Source of the DNA: Leptodactylus fallax
Taxonomy: Eukaryota; Chordata; Amphibia; Anura; Leptodactylidae
DNA: 64,000 nt
Assembly (NCBI GenBank): GCA_947044405.1
Contig: CAMRHE010000028.1
Coordinates: forward strand, 7,710,001-7,774,000
Reading direction: 5' to 3'
Shown piece after piece: positions 10,556-23,465 of the stretch (position 1 is its first letter; each line of letters begins with the position of its first letter). Both the position numbers and the translations under genes were made by a program. The notes beneath the pieces were generated by a model. That model had not been told where the DNA came from and did not search any database. It worked only from the letters and a program-made list of their open reading frames with translations.

Positions 10556-13500
10556 CCTGTGTAATGCCCCCCGGCCCTTCATGACAACCCAGTTTCCGGA
10601 AAAAATCCGGACTTGAGACTTCCATCCACTGGTCTGTTAAACATGCGGCCCATTACTTTACCTGAGCAAGGACTTTAAGGCACAGTAAAAGTAAGAAAAT
10701 TCCTATGAAGCGGGGGGTGATGACTTGGCATGTTTTATTTTATTATTACATCAAAGTAAGTTTCCCGCTGATATCCCAGGGACGGCCGCGTTATAACGTC
10801 TCGTGATTTGTGACACTCTAATAGAGCCTGAGTGCTTTTCTATGCAGAATGTGGACAGAGAGATCACAATTTCCATAATATTTTTTTTTTTTTTTTTTGC
10901 TAAAATAGTTCGCAATGACTGCTGATCAGGGCTCGGGTGTTAGACAAGACGCCTCGGAGGCTTTCTGAACATATAAAGGAGGATAACGGTGTAGTGTATA
11001 GATTCAGGCACTGTACAGGGCCTATTAGAAGGAGGCTGTAGATTACAGTATATACAATGGCTCCCCAAAGGGTAGTACATACTCAATGATTTCTAATGTC
11101 TTCGGAGAACGGCGGTAACAAGTACCATTCATTTCCTCCAAAGAGGACGGAATAAGTAGCAACAACAGCTGGAGATTTGATAGCTTCAGAGATTGTATGT
11201 GCAAAACCTCTAGGGTGCCCGCGGCACAACATAATATGCCCTCCGAGGTAGAACAACATCCCCGCGTATAACTAAACTTTCTTATATAACTTATCAAACT
11301 AAAATAAGCTGTCTCGGAGGAAACCAGAAAAAAAGGCTTCTCCTGGGTAACCGACACTAGAATTTCATGCTCCTTAAGACGATCGAGACGCTGTCTTATT
11401 CCTAATAGGAAGGATATTTTTACGACGTCTCCTTAGATGTGCAGAGATCTGCTAAGCAAAATCTTCTGATAATAAGGAGCACATAATTCCTCTCTGTTCT
11501 ACCCATCACTTGTGTTCAAAGAGTCTTTCGCACTAAAATCAACACGTAACGTGTCTGTAGAAAATTCTAGTCAGCTGTTTCTAACATGGATCTCTTTGTG
11601 ATCTGTCACAGCCGCCATAGGGAGGGTTTCCTAGAGTCAAAAACAATGTCTAGCAAGGCCGATTTGCCATTCCGGAGTCATATCAGTCGTCATCCAGCTC
11701 AATTTTTTTATGGACTCCAATATCTCCCAAGTTCAACCTACCTTAGAAGCAGAGAGGACGCCTCACAGGTACGGTAAGTTATACAATGAAGGTAGAGAAT
11801 AGAGATAGCCCCTACATGTAGAGCTCTACAGGGGCACACAAAGGGTAAGTAAGTTCACACAATGGGGGGGACCCACCATGCAACATCTGCTATGGAAATC
11901 TTCCTTTAATGGGAGGTTCGACTGAATATGCCCAAATATTAGGCAGAACGCTTCTTTTTTCCACTAGCAGATTTTGTCATTGAAATGAATGGGAAGCAGA
12001 TTTTATTGAGGATGATTCCCCTACAACGTACCATGGGGCTAAAGGTTGTTGGGTCATTTCTTGAGGCCCTCAACTTAAAGATGACTCTGTACTGAGGGGC
12101 TTTTGTCACTTACAAAGTCAGCCCATACCTGGTGCTCTAACTTTGTAGTGAGGCCACAAGTGCAAGTTAACCCTTAAAATCAGACCCTTTTAAGAACTTG
12201 TCCCCTAGTCTCTTGTTTTTTTGTAAGTCATTCAAAGTCAGCAGGGCCTTAGGTATAGGGAATGCAGAGGTAGCAATCATTACCTGGCCCTGAAACCTCA
12301 GAGGACCCAAAGGCCCCTCTACATAAGAAGACACCATTATTATAGATGGCACATGGTAAGTGGAATCCCTATTACATATTTTGCATTGGGGCCCAGGAGC
12401 TTCATGTTATACCTCCGAAATTCATCAAGGTGATGGCTATCTTGGCCCCCATTACAACAATAGATACCCAGTTTTCATATATTTATACAGGGCAGACTGT
12501 TCTATTCATTCTTGCAGAAATCCATGCACATGCTACAGAAATAATTCCATTACGATTCATGGAACAGATTTTAATTTCTGCAACAAATCTGACATATGTG
12601 AACACTACCTTAGGGTATATTTCCCTACGGCAAATCCAACTAATATGTGCCAGAAGATCCACAGCGGAAATCTGAGGCTGACACTTGAATTTCTGTTGCA
12701 TATGTGCAGTGATGTTCCGGTGGATGTACTTGAGTATTAGCCTCATTTAATAGAACTCATTCGCAAATTTTTCTTGTAAGATCCCTAACAAGAATGAACA
12801 CGCTCACGGATGATTTTTTTTCCCATGGCACATACATAAATCCATGCAGTGTTTTCTGACGCATGTGTACGAGGTTACAAAAGCTCCATTTACTGGCATC
12901 AGAGGTGAAGAGTCTGCATTGAAAGTCTCGTAGAAGCCAGAAGGTGTAAATGGGTCCTTTAAGTTCCTGGACTACAAATTTGCTTCTGTACATATAGAGG
13001 TGCAGGGATGTATCCAAGCAGATTTACAATTCAGATTTCTGAGAAAGCTGGATGACATTGTCTAAGGGAGCAGCAATGGTGGCCGATTGTCATATAACTA
13101 ACAAATCTTTACATGTTTACATCTATTGATCATTTTTTAAGAGGAGATTCTTTTTTTCCTGCAGTACAAGAACTGGAATTTGCCAGGCTGCGTTTCATCT
13201 ACATGTACAAGTCTATGGGGCGCAGCGGTTTATTGGCATGCTAGAAGAGCATGGAGGATAGGGATGATAAAAATGAGCAGCGGGAACACAACAGGTTTAT
13301 GTCTGACTGCCTCCCGGTGACTGGCATTGCTCTGTGGGCGCTCATTGAAAATCAGAACTGCAGGAGCTGAAAGCATCAACTCCCTGTGACATCTCATGTC
13401 CTATGTCTGCAGATTAACAAATCCGACTAAGCAGGTAACTACAGTCAGGAAGGTCTGTGAGTTACTCAGGTAAGTAGACAACCCCGCCCGCTGTTATTAG

Positions 13501-13640
13501 GATCTGCACCGTGCTATTAAAACTTTCATCATAGAAACTGAGTGAGAAATCAAAAGGAGATAATAGAGGTGACACATACAATGTAATAGTGATACCTGCC
13601 GCTTCATGGGCCATTTCTTAAAGGGAGTGTACCACCAGCA
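10556..13640. other. Intron without recognised features
   Basis: About 3 kb with no supported exon. It holds a poly-T run at about 10878-10898, and short open frames that match nothing I recognise. Confidence 0.5.
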
Positions 13641-13904
13641 AAATGGTTTCTACACCCCTTATATGCTTATGTAGGGGTAGTTCGTGACATAGTGAGCAGT
13701 CAAAATGTAATCTTGCTGTTGAGAAAAACAACTTTTAATGCATATATATTGAGTTGTTCGGTGCACCTGGGCTGTGGCCATACCTACCAGAGCGCCCATT
13801 TTTGTCTCTGGTCGCCACCCGGTTCCCACCACAAATCAGGTTCCTTAGGAGTTTTCCAAAAATTTGGGGTTTGGATAAAGCCAAGATTTTTGGGGTTCGC
13901 CACC

Positions 13905-14360
13905 CACTAGTCATGATTATACTCTGGGTTCTCTTCGCACCTCCCTGGGCAAGTGCGGAAAAATAAACAGCTCATACTCAACTCTCTAGGTCTCCGCCAC
14001 AGTATCTGGTCTTCTCTCCCAGCGTCTTCTGGTCTCCTGGGTGATGTCAGTGGTCCTGGGGGACCTCTGAAGCTTTTGAATGAGCCCCAGCGGTCATATG
14101 GGGCACATCAACATCATGAAACTTTGACGCAAGTGTCATAACATTGATGGGCTCCATGTGACCAATGAGGCCCAATCGCAGGCTTCAGCGGTCCCCCAGG
14201 GCCATTGACATCACCCAGGAGGCCAGAAGACACCGGGAGATAAGACTGTATACCATGGTGGAGTCCCAAAAAGTTGAAGAGTGGGGAGTATGACCTGTTT
14301 ATTATTTTTCCACACCTCCCCAGGATGCTGATTATTATATTTTGGGGTCTGAAGTATCGC
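13905..14360. mobile_element. Large imperfect inverted repeat
   Basis: Bases about 13958-14100 and 14130-14312 are imperfect inverted copies, for example CTGGGTGATGTCAGTGG on the left and CCATTGACATCACCCAG on the right. The likeness extends outward (CACCTCCCTGGGCAAG against CACACCTCCCCAGG). It is probably a palindromic non-autonomous DNA element. The exact ends are uncertain. Confidence 0.6.
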
Positions 14361-14449
14361 AAATTCTGTCTGAAGCAACACTTGTGGGCGAACCTTGCGA
14401 ATATTCCCAAGATAAATCTCATGAGGGTTTCCCATCACTAATCCTAACA

Positions 14450-15003
14450 AAGAGGGGCAGATCCTGATGTGTGGCAGACACAGAAGAACCCGGCTGCTCT
14501 GGCAGGTGCAGACCTGTCACTACCCCTCACGTGTCTGCTGTATCCCCCATGAAATAACAATTCCAGGGTGTCTTTTCTTATCATTCTTGCTCCTCGGTTC
14601 TTCCTAGAGGTTTATGAATAAATTGAAAACTGGGTGCTACAACTTTGGGGGTGTCTGTACACTGTCTGTCACTGTCCAGTCCCAGCTGGCAGGTTCAGAC
14701 CAAACACCCCTTGACAAGCAGAACAGTAACTCCCGGATGTCCCAAATTTTTGTTCAGAAATTATTCCAGGAGAAATAACAAAAAATGGCACAATGCTATA
14801 TTATAAGAAAAGATGCTCCAGAATTGATATGTTATGGAGAATAGAACTACAACAGACATGTCAGGAGAGGTGTCTGCTCCTTATTAAAGGAAGCACTACC
14901 CCTTTAAGTTCTATTGACCAGAGACAAATCCAAGAATATCTGTAACAGCTACAAAGGTTATAAAGCGGATTAGTAATATTATATGCTTAGATTCAGTCTT
15001 TAC
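14450..15003. other. Intron downstream of second coding exon
   Basis: No gene or clear repeat seen; only the donor side of the exon at 15004. Confidence 0.5.
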
Positions 15004-15183
15004 CTGGGAAAGGTGCTAACTGGGGATGTGCTGCTAAGGCTGTGGGTGCACCAAGCGTTCCCAAACCACCAAATTCGGAATGTCCTGAGCTGGCTGCGTG
15101 CAGGCCGAAAACTGGGTGGCTGATCATTGGAAAGGCACTGGACAGATTGAATGGTTGATCTCCAGAAGCTCTGAACAAGTGTC
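15004..15183 (-). CDS. baz2b: BAZ2B second coding exon
   Basis: The acceptor follows an interrupted run of T (AG at 15185-15184). The exon starts GA-CAC, completing a Gly codon from the first exon, and encodes HLFRASGDQPFNLSSAFPM, then SHPVFGLHAASSGHSEFGGL, then LGAPTALAAHPQLAPFP. It ends with one base of a Gly codon before donor GTAAAG (15003-14998). This is one of the most conserved N-terminal segments of BAZ2B. Compared with the human protein as I remember it, about three residues are missing after FNLS. The sequence just upstream of the exon (in gene sense) and its first bases are duplicated at about 16162-16345 within satellite DNA. Confidence 0.95.
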
Positions 15184-15354
15184 CTAAAATAAAAAAAAAA
15201 ACATGAGCACATTAATTTAGTTGCAAACAAATATACAACATTCATCCCCACATAGAAAGTTCTCCCAATACTTATTAGAACCACAGCCTGCGCTGCCCAT
15301 TTTCACATAGGTATTATCTCCTTCATTTGGCTCATAGCTGGTGTAGATTTTAGA
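15171..15354. repeat. Original of a duplicated exon edge plus intron end
   Basis: This 184-bp segment covers the first 13 bases of the second BAZ2B coding exon, its acceptor and T-tract, and about 170 bp of upstream intron. It recurs almost unchanged at 16162-16345, with a base difference in GCCTGCGCTGCC versus GCCTGCACTGCC and a change in the A-run length. Copy spacing is about 991 bp. Confidence 0.93.
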
Positions 15355-16161
15355 TGCTACACTCACAGATACAGACACTACACTCACAGATACAGACACT
15401 GCACTCACAGATACAGACATTGCACTCACAGATACAGACATTGCACTCACAGATACAGACATTGCACTCACAGATACAGATGCTGCACTCACAGATACAG
15501 ACGCTATACTCACAGATACAGACGTTGCACTCACAGATACAGACGCTACACTCACAGATACAGACATCGCACTCACAGATACAGACGCTACACTCACAGA
15601 TACAGACACTACGCTCACAGATACAGACGCTGCACTCACAGATACAGACGCTACACTCACAGATACAGACGCTACACTCACAGATACAGACATTGCAGTC
15701 ACAGATATAGACACTGCACTCACAGATACAGACGCTACACTCACAGATACAGACGCTGCACTCACAGATACAGACATTGCACTCACAGATACAGACGCTG
15801 CACTCACAGATACAGATGCTACACTCACAGATACAGACACTACACTCTCAGATACAGACGCTGCACTCACAGATACAGACATTGCACTCACAGATACAGA
15901 CATTGCACTCACAGATACAGACATTGCAGTCACAGATATAGACACTGCACTCTCAGATACAGACACTGCACTCACAGATACAGACATTGCACTCACAGAT
16001 ACAGACATTGCACTCACAGATACAGACATTGCAGTCACAGATATAGACACTGCACTCACAGATATAGACGCTGCACTCACAGATACAGACATTGCACTCA
16101 CAGATACAGACATTGCACTCACAGATACAGACATTGCACTCACAGATACAGACGTTGCACT
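15354..16161. repeat. 21-bp satellite, block 1 (about 38 units)
   Basis: The unit is GCACTCACAGATACAGACATT with variants (GACGCT, GACACT, CAGTCACAGATATAGAC). The period is 21 bp, so all frames stay open over long distances and give ALTDTDI, HSQIQTL and, on the other strand, VSVSAMS heptads. The block sits directly upstream (gene sense) of the second BAZ2B coding exon, only about 170 bp from its acceptor. Confidence 0.95.
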
Positions 16162-16345
16162 CTGAACAAGTGTCCTAAAATAAAAAAAAAAAAACATGAG
16201 CACATTAATTTAGTTGCAAACAAATATACAACATTCATCCCCACATAGAAAGTTCTCCCAATACTTATTAGAACCACAGCCTGCACTGCCCATTTTCACA
16301 TAGGTATTATCTCCTTCATTTGGCTCATAGCTGGTGTAGATTTTA
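16162..16345. repeat. Duplicate copy of BAZ2B acceptor region inside satellite
   Basis: A near-identical copy of 15171-15354. It includes 13 bases of exon start, the acceptor AG (minus strand), the long T-tract and 170 bp of intron. The junction with the satellite is at a shared CTC (…TTGCACTC|TGAACAAG), pointing to a microhomology or unequal-exchange breakpoint. The copied exon portion is too short to code for anything useful. Confidence 0.92.
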
Positions 16346-19215
16346 GATGCTACACTCACAGATACAGACGCTACGCTCACAGATACAGACGCTGCACTCA
16401 CAGATACAGACATTGCACTCACAGATACAGACATTGCACTCACAGATACAGACACTACACTCACAGATACAGACATTGCACTCACAGATACAGACATTGC
16501 ACTCACAGATACAGACGCTGCACTCACAGATACAGACATTGCACTCACAGATACAGACGCTACACTCACAGATACAGACACTACACTCACAGATACAGAC
16601 ACTGCACTCACAGATACAGACATTGCACTCACAGATACAGACATTGCACTCACAGATACAGACGCTGCACTCACAGATACAGATACTACACTCACAGATA
16701 CAGACACTGCACTCACAGATACAGACATTGCACTCACAGATACAGACATTGCACTCACAGATACAGACATTGCAGTCACAGATATAGACACTGCACTCAC
16801 AGATATAGACGCTGCACTCACAGATACAGACATTGCACTCACAGATACAGACATTGCACTCACAGATACAGATGCTACACTCACAGATACAGACACTACA
16901 CTCTCAGATACAGACGCTGCACTCAGATACAGACATTGCACTCACAGATACAGACATTGCACTCACAGATACAGACATTGCACTCACAGATACAGACATT
17001 GCAGTCACAGATATAGACACTGCACTCACAGATATAGACGCTGCACTCACAGATACAGACATTGCACTCACAGATACAGACATTGCACTCACAGATACAG
17101 ACACTACACTCACAGATACAGACATTGCACTCACAGATACAGACGCTGCACTCACAGATACAGACATTGCACTCACAGATACAGACATTGCACTCACAGA
17201 TACAGACACTACACTCACAGATACAGACATTGCACTCACAGATACAGACGCTGCACTCACAGATACAGACATTGCACTCACAGATATAGACGCTGCACTC
17301 ACAGATACAGACATTGCACTCACAGATACAGACATTGCACTCACAGATACAGACATTGCACTCACAGATACAGACACTGAACTCACAGATACAGACATTG
17401 CACTCACAGATACAGACGCTGCACTCACAGATACAGACACTACACTCACAGATACAGACACTGCACTCACAGATACAGACGCTGCACTCACAGATACAGA
17501 CACTACACTCACAGATACAGACACTGCACTCACAGATACAGACATTGCACTCACAGATACAGACGCTGCACTCACAGATACAGACGCTGCACTCACAGAT
17601 ACAGACATTGCACTCACAGATACAGACGCTGCACTCACAGATACAGACGCTGCACTCACAGATATAGACGCTGCACTCACAGATACAGATGCTGCACTCA
17701 CAGATACAGACATTGCAGTCACAGATATAGACGCTGCACTCACAGATACAGACATTGCACTCACAGATACAGATGCTGCACTCACAGATACAGACGCTGC
17801 ACTCACAGATACAGATGTTGCACTCACAGATACAGATGCTGCACTCAAAGATACAGACATTGCACTCACAGATACAGACGCTGCACTCACAGATACAGAC
17901 GCTGCACTCACAGATACAGACGTTGCACTCACAGATACAGATGCTGCACTCACAGATACAGACGCTGCACTCACAGATACAGACGTTGCACTCACAGATA
18001 CAGATGCTGCACTCACAGATACAGACGCTGCACTCACAGATACAGACGCTGCACTCACAGATACAGACATTGCACTCACAGATACAGACATTGCACTCAC
18101 AGATACAGACGCTACACTCACAGATACAGACACTACACTCACAGATACAGACATTGCAGTCACAGATATAGACACTGCACTCACAGATACAGACGCTACA
18201 CTCACAGATACAGACGCTGCACTCACAGATACAGACATTGCACTCACAGATACAGACGCTACACTCACAGATACAGACACTACACTCTCAGATACAGACA
18301 TTGCAGTCACAGATATAGACGCTGCACTCACAGATACAGACGCTGCACTCACAGATATAGACGCTGCACTCACAGATACAGATGCTGCACTCACAGACAC
18401 AGACATTGCACTCAGATACAGATGCTGCACTCACAGATACAGACGTTGCACTCACAGATACAGATGCTGCACTCACAGATACAGACGCTGCACTCACAGA
18501 TACAGACGTTGCACTCACAGATACAGATGCTGCACTCACAGATACAGACATTGCACTCACAGATACACACATTACAATCACAGATACAGACACTATGCTC
18601 ACAGATACAGGCGCTACACTCACAGATACAGACACTACGCTCACAGATACAGACGCTACTCTCACAGATACAGACGCTAAGCTCACAGACACTGATGCTA
18701 CACTCACAGATACAGACGCTACTCTCACAGATACAGACACTACATTCACAGATGCAGACACTGCACTCACAGATACAGAAGCTACACTCACAGATACAGA
18801 CATTACACTCACAGATACAGACACTACACTCACAGATATAGATTCTGCTCTCACAGATATAGATATCCCACTTACAGATACGGATGATACACTCGCAGAT
18901 ACAGACACTACACTTACAGATACAGATACTACAATCACAGATAAAGATATCACACTTACAGATACTGATGATATACTCGTAGATACAGATATCACACTTA
19001 CAGATACAAATATTGCACTCACAGATACAACCACTACACTTACAGATACAGAAGATACACTCACAGATACAAACACTACACTTACAGATACAGATACTAC
19101 AATCACAGATAAAGATATCACACTTACAGATACCGATGATATACTCGTAGATACAGATATCATACTTACAGATACAAACATTGCACTCACAGATACAAGC
19201 ACTACACTTACAGAA
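16345..19215. repeat. 21-bp satellite, block 2 (about 137 units)
   Basis: The same 21-bp unit as block 1. It is nearly uniform from 16345 to about 18550, then increasingly divergent toward 19215 (ACACTTACAGATAC…, GATATACTCGTAGAT). In the divergent end an 8-unit higher-order repeat of 168 bp is visible: ACTACAATCACAGATAAAG starts at about 18928 and again at 19096. Open frames of up to 615 codons here are by-products of the 21-bp period. Confidence 0.95.
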
Positions 19216-19982
19216 AGACCTTTCCATGTTTTCACTGAACGCGCAGTATTAGAGGTATATACTACTTAAAGAAAACAGGGATGTAATCTGCAGATTTAAT
19301 AGGATTAAACATTCATTGTCTTGAATGCGCGCCAAGTGTGCTGAGGTTATAGTTTATTATATAATATGCCAGATAAGCATGCTGGGAATTGAAGCTCATT
19401 GTCTAAAATGCTAAAGTAAAATGCTTGCATGGCATGCTGAAAGGAGCAGGTTAGCAGCGGAAGAAGAGCTGTAGGCTAAAGATATTTCATTTTATATTCC
19501 TTATGCAGATAAAAGGAAACCTGTGAATTTTTAGCTGTTCCGGATGACCCACGAGCAGAAAATGGCATGCTGGGACTTGTAGTTCCTCAACATTAAGAGA
19601 GCTACTCAGACACAATGCTCTGATGAATCTGTATTAGGATGGATACTGTTCTAACAATGGGGTCCAAGGTTTTGTTGTTCAATTAAAGGGGTTATCCAAG
19701 TTATATAAATATTAGGACAAGTGATGGGTAAAAATAACTGTGTATATGGGCGCTCCTCTTCGCAGCCATATAACCATATTATGGCGTTGAGTAGTGCAGT
19801 ACATAGTATATCACCTTCTATTATTTTTACTCATTCCCTACACTTTCCATAAGATTTATAGAACTTGGGAAACCATTTAAGGCGAGGCCATATGTAGTGA
19901 AATGCAGCTAAAAAAAAAAAAAAAAAAAAAAATTTCCACAATAGCCAAAAATACTGCATTCCTACAACATGGGGCCTTATCC
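19216..19982. other. Intron spacer
   Basis: No exon seen. It contains an arm-like fragment CATGCTGGGACTTGTAGTT (about 19566) and a poly-A run at 19911-19931. Confidence 0.5.
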
Positions 19983-20273
19983 TAAGGCCTTATTCACACA
20001 ATAGTGCTATTTTTGATGGATCTAACGTCTGTGAAAAATGGAAATTTTGGTCTGTTCAAGCCTGCTGAAAGGGTTTATTCACATGACAGTTTCAAAACCC
20101 ATAAATTTCTATGGGTCTATTCACATGGCTACATCTATGTCTGTCAAAACAGAAAAAGACAGAGCATGTCAGTTTTTTGACAGCCATGAAAAACGGTCCG
20201 TCAAAAAAAATGGACATGTGAAAAGACCTATAGACATTCATGGTTTTATAAACAGACGTGTGAATAAGGCCTA
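19983..20273. mobile_element. Palindromic MITE (AGGCCTTATTCACAC ends)
   Basis: The left end AAGGCCTTATTCACACAATA and the right end ACGTGTGAATAAGGCCTA are inverted repeats of about 16 bp. The interior carries opposed CATTTTT/CCGTCAAAAAAAATGG blocks. Non-coding. Confidence 0.65.
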
Positions 20274-20761
20274 CATAAGGTTTACATTGCAAACATGTAA
20301 AGACAGCTGAATAAATGCAGCATTTACAAGTCCCAGCAAAGTGAATTAGACTTCATTTAACCTCATCCCCACACTACAGAAAAATGCAATTTGTTAATTT
20401 TACCTGCAAATACGTTGTGTTTTCCCAATAAACTGTACGGCAGAGGCAAAAATACAAAGGGCAGTGGAAAAGTCACATACCGCCATATAGAAACCATGAA
20501 TAATAGTGATTGTCTGTTCTCCTATGTGTCAGAACTACAAACCCTCAGGTGGGTTGGTGGTAACTGCAGCCTTTACACCCCCAAACAGTCTGCTATTATA
20601 GTGACTTCCACATCGCTCTAGTGTAAAACCAACCACAGTGACCCTATAAGCGACAGTCAGCACCCCACTTGTACCAGCTATAGTGCCTACCCAACCATTC
20701 GCTAACCCCACAAATGCCCATACTATATCCATAAGTGTCAGCCAATGTACCCTTCAGACCC

Positions 20762-21605
20762 CTACCCCGATAAGAGCCAGTAGCCACCATACCATTCAGA
20801 TCCAGACCCCAATAAGAACCAGTAGCCACAATACCCTTCAGATCCAGACCTCGATAAGAGCCAGTTGCCACAATACCCATCAGACCCCAATAAGAGCCAG
20901 TAGCCACAGTACCTTTTAGATCCAGACCCCAATAAGAGCCAGTAGCCACAGTACCTTTTAGATCCAGACCCCAATAAGAGCCAGTAGCCACAGTACCTTT
21001 TAGATCCAGACCCCAATAAGAGCCAGTAGCCACAGTACCTTTTAGATCCAGACCCCAATAAGAGCCAGTAGCCACAGTACCTTTTAGATCCAGACCCCAA
21101 TAAGAGCCAGTAGCCACAGTACCTTTTAGATCCAGACCCCAATAAGAGCCAGTAGCCACAGTACCTTTTAGATCCAGACCCCAATAAGAGCCAGTAGCCA
21201 CAGTACCTTTTAGATCCAGACCCCAATAAGAGCCAGTAGCCACAGTACCTTTTAGATCCAGACCCCAATAAAAGCCAGTAGCCACAGTACCTTTTAGATC
21301 CAGACCTCGATAAGAGCCAGTAGCCACAGTACCCATCAGACCCCAATAAGAGCCAGTAGCCACAGTACCTTTTAGATCCAGACCTCGATAAGAACCAGTA
21401 GCCACAGTACCCTTCAGATCCCAATAAGAACCAGTAGCCACAGTACCCTTCAGACACCTACCCCGATAAGAGTCAGTAGCCACAGTACCCTTCAGACCCC
21501 AATAAGAGCCAATAGCCACAGTACCCTTCAGACCCCTACCCCAATAAGAGCCAGTGGCAACAATACCCTTCAGACCCCGATAAGAGCCAGTAGCCACAGT
21601 ACCCC
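20762..21605. repeat. 42-bp minisatellite, about 20 units
   Basis: The unit AGTACCTTTTAGATCCAGAC plus CCCAATAAGAGCCAGTAGCCAC is 42 bp. The central part (about 20885-21300) is almost perfect. Toward 21600 some units lack the TTTTAGATCCAGA part. The multiple-of-three period leaves a 321-codon minus-strand frame (GLDLKGTVATGSYW heptad pairs), judged non-coding. Confidence 0.95.
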
Positions 21606-21734
21606 TCAAGTATAGGCTGCCTTAAGAGCAGGAATAGCATTTTATTAACTCCTTCTATGCTCCTGCACTGTGCTGCCTCCTATAGCTCAGAGATGATCAG
21701 ACATTATGACATGTTGCCATCCCCCAAAAACAGG

Positions 21735-22075
21735 TATATTAAAAGGGATGTATCGTCATTATTTTAATTTCTTTACTAAAACCAGATTTTTCTAACCTGT
21801 TTTTCTTTTTTGGTTGTAGGTTTTTTGTTCTATTTTATGTATATTATTATGGGGGCAGCCATCTTGCCTGAGCCCCTCCTCTGCTCTGTAAACAGATCTG
21901 CTTTACAGCATAGTCATGGCCATAGGTAGCGATAGACTGGATCTGACTCATTGAGGTCTATAGACTTTCTCTGTGCACCAAGGTGGAGAAGATAATCTGT
22001 GACATCATCTATTGTCAGCATTGATGTAATGATGGGTCACTGGTGTTATCTATAGAGGTGTTATCTTCAAAAAAA
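21735..22075. repeat. Dispersed repeat, second copy of the 2870-3265 family
   Basis: It shares GCCATCTTGCCTGAGC, GCTTTACAGCATAGTCATGG, GTGACATCATCTATTGTCAG and GGTGTTATCTATAGAGGTG with 2870-3265, and ends in a poly-A run (22069-22083). Confidence 0.65.
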
Positions 22076-22083
22076 AAAAAAAA

Positions 22084-22892
22084 GTCATTTTCTAGTGACA
22101 CATTCTGCAATAATGGTTGTCACCACCACTTTTTTCTAAGGGCATAGTTCGAAGCTGTAAAACCCCAGTGTAAAAATCTTTTATGCCCCCCCACCTCCCA
22201 TGTGCCATCTCAGTAAAGCCGAAGAGAAAAATCTATTTTCCTTCCCTTTTTTGCTTGTCCTCTTGTGTTAATTTCACGGCAGCTTTTATGGCATGTCTAG
22301 ACAGAGGTCTTTGCATGGGCTGAATCCTTACAAAACAACAAGACTAATTATACCGCGGACTCCTAATACTTCTGTCCATCTGCCCACGGTACGCGGCGTT
22401 ACAGATAATGCTAGTTATACATTTATGGTGACAAAGAAAATACCTAATACTTAACTTTCCTAGCAATTAGCTTTCATCTCCGCCGTATTCCTGTAACGCT
22501 GGCCCTCCTGCTAGAATTTATAGTTTGCAAAATAGATAAAACATCCCCAGGAAATGGAACAATAAGGCAGCGCGGCACAAATACGGCTTCAGCAAGACGC
22601 TGCGCTGCGAAACCAAGACTGCTGAATATTCTGCAGATATAATAAGGTGTGAGGATTTGTTAGAGCGAATGTAATCCCAGAAAACCTGCAAAACAACACG
22701 AAGCAACGTGGATGCTGCGTTGATACTGTATCGTAATCCACCTAAAAACTGGAAAGCAGAGTCCAGGGGTGGATAATTTTACAATACAACAGTAGAATCT
22801 CTATAGTGTAATGTATGGTAGTGTTCTTGGGAATATTATCATTCTCAGGCATCCCCTTTATAATAGATTAGTCACTTATTGGCACCATAAAG
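22084..22892. other. Intron, single-copy looking
   Basis: About 0.8 kb with no repeat family recognised and no supported exon. Confidence 0.4.
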
Positions 22893-23465
22893 GCTTAAGC
22901 AGGGTTCACACTACCGATGGAGTCCGTTATGAAGGTGTCCGTTAAAAAAAAACGGACACCTATCATAACAGACACTAACAGGCACTAACAGACAATTAAT
23001 GGTTCAGTTAAAAAAACCGACACATTAGTATCAGTTAGTGTCCGTTTTTTAACATTGTCCGTTTTTTTTGTTTGTTTGTTTCTTCTTTCTGAGCATGCAC
23101 AGGAAAAAAAACGGACATAAAATAACGGACATTAACTGATGGCTATCAGTTACTGTCCGTTATAAGTCCGTTACCCATAGACTTCAATGTTAAAAAAATA
23201 ACGGACACTTGCTGTCCGTCAAGAATCCATTTTCTCAAACGGACAAAAAAGTCCTGCATGTAGGATTTTTTTGTCTGCGAAAAAAAACGGACTTCTGACG
23301 GATTTGGTGTAAACGGACACAAACGGACACAATATAAAAACCCATTGAAATGAATGGAAATTTTAACGGATTTCTGACGGTTCAGCTAGTGTCCGATGCT
23401 AAAATCTTGTAACGGACAATAGCAACGGACACTACTGACCAACATTAGTGTGAACGCCCCCTTAG
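22893..23465. mobile_element. Inverted-repeat MITE, GTTCACACTAC family, copy 2
   Basis: It starts TTAAGCAGGGTTCACACTACC and ends TTAGTGTGAACGCCCCCTTAG, that is, reversed relative to copy 1 at 2175-2691. Internal arms repeat AACGGACA and TGTCCGTT; a long stem is likely. Confidence 0.75.

Noticed and set aside
16904..18430. 508-codon minus-strand frame (VSVSA repeats), in the same sense as BAZ2B
   Set aside because: Same satellite in antisense; it lies within an intron between two exons that join in phase without it.
16833..18680. 615-codon plus-strand open frame (ALTDTDI repeats)
   Set aside because: It is made of a 21-bp satellite; all frames and both strands are open for the same reason, and there is no unique sequence, splice context or plausible start.
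20644..21609. 321-codon minus-strand frame (GLDLKGTVATGSYW repeats)
   Set aside because: Product of the 42-bp minisatellite; a second minus-strand frame is open over the same region and no non-repeat protein sequence flanks it.
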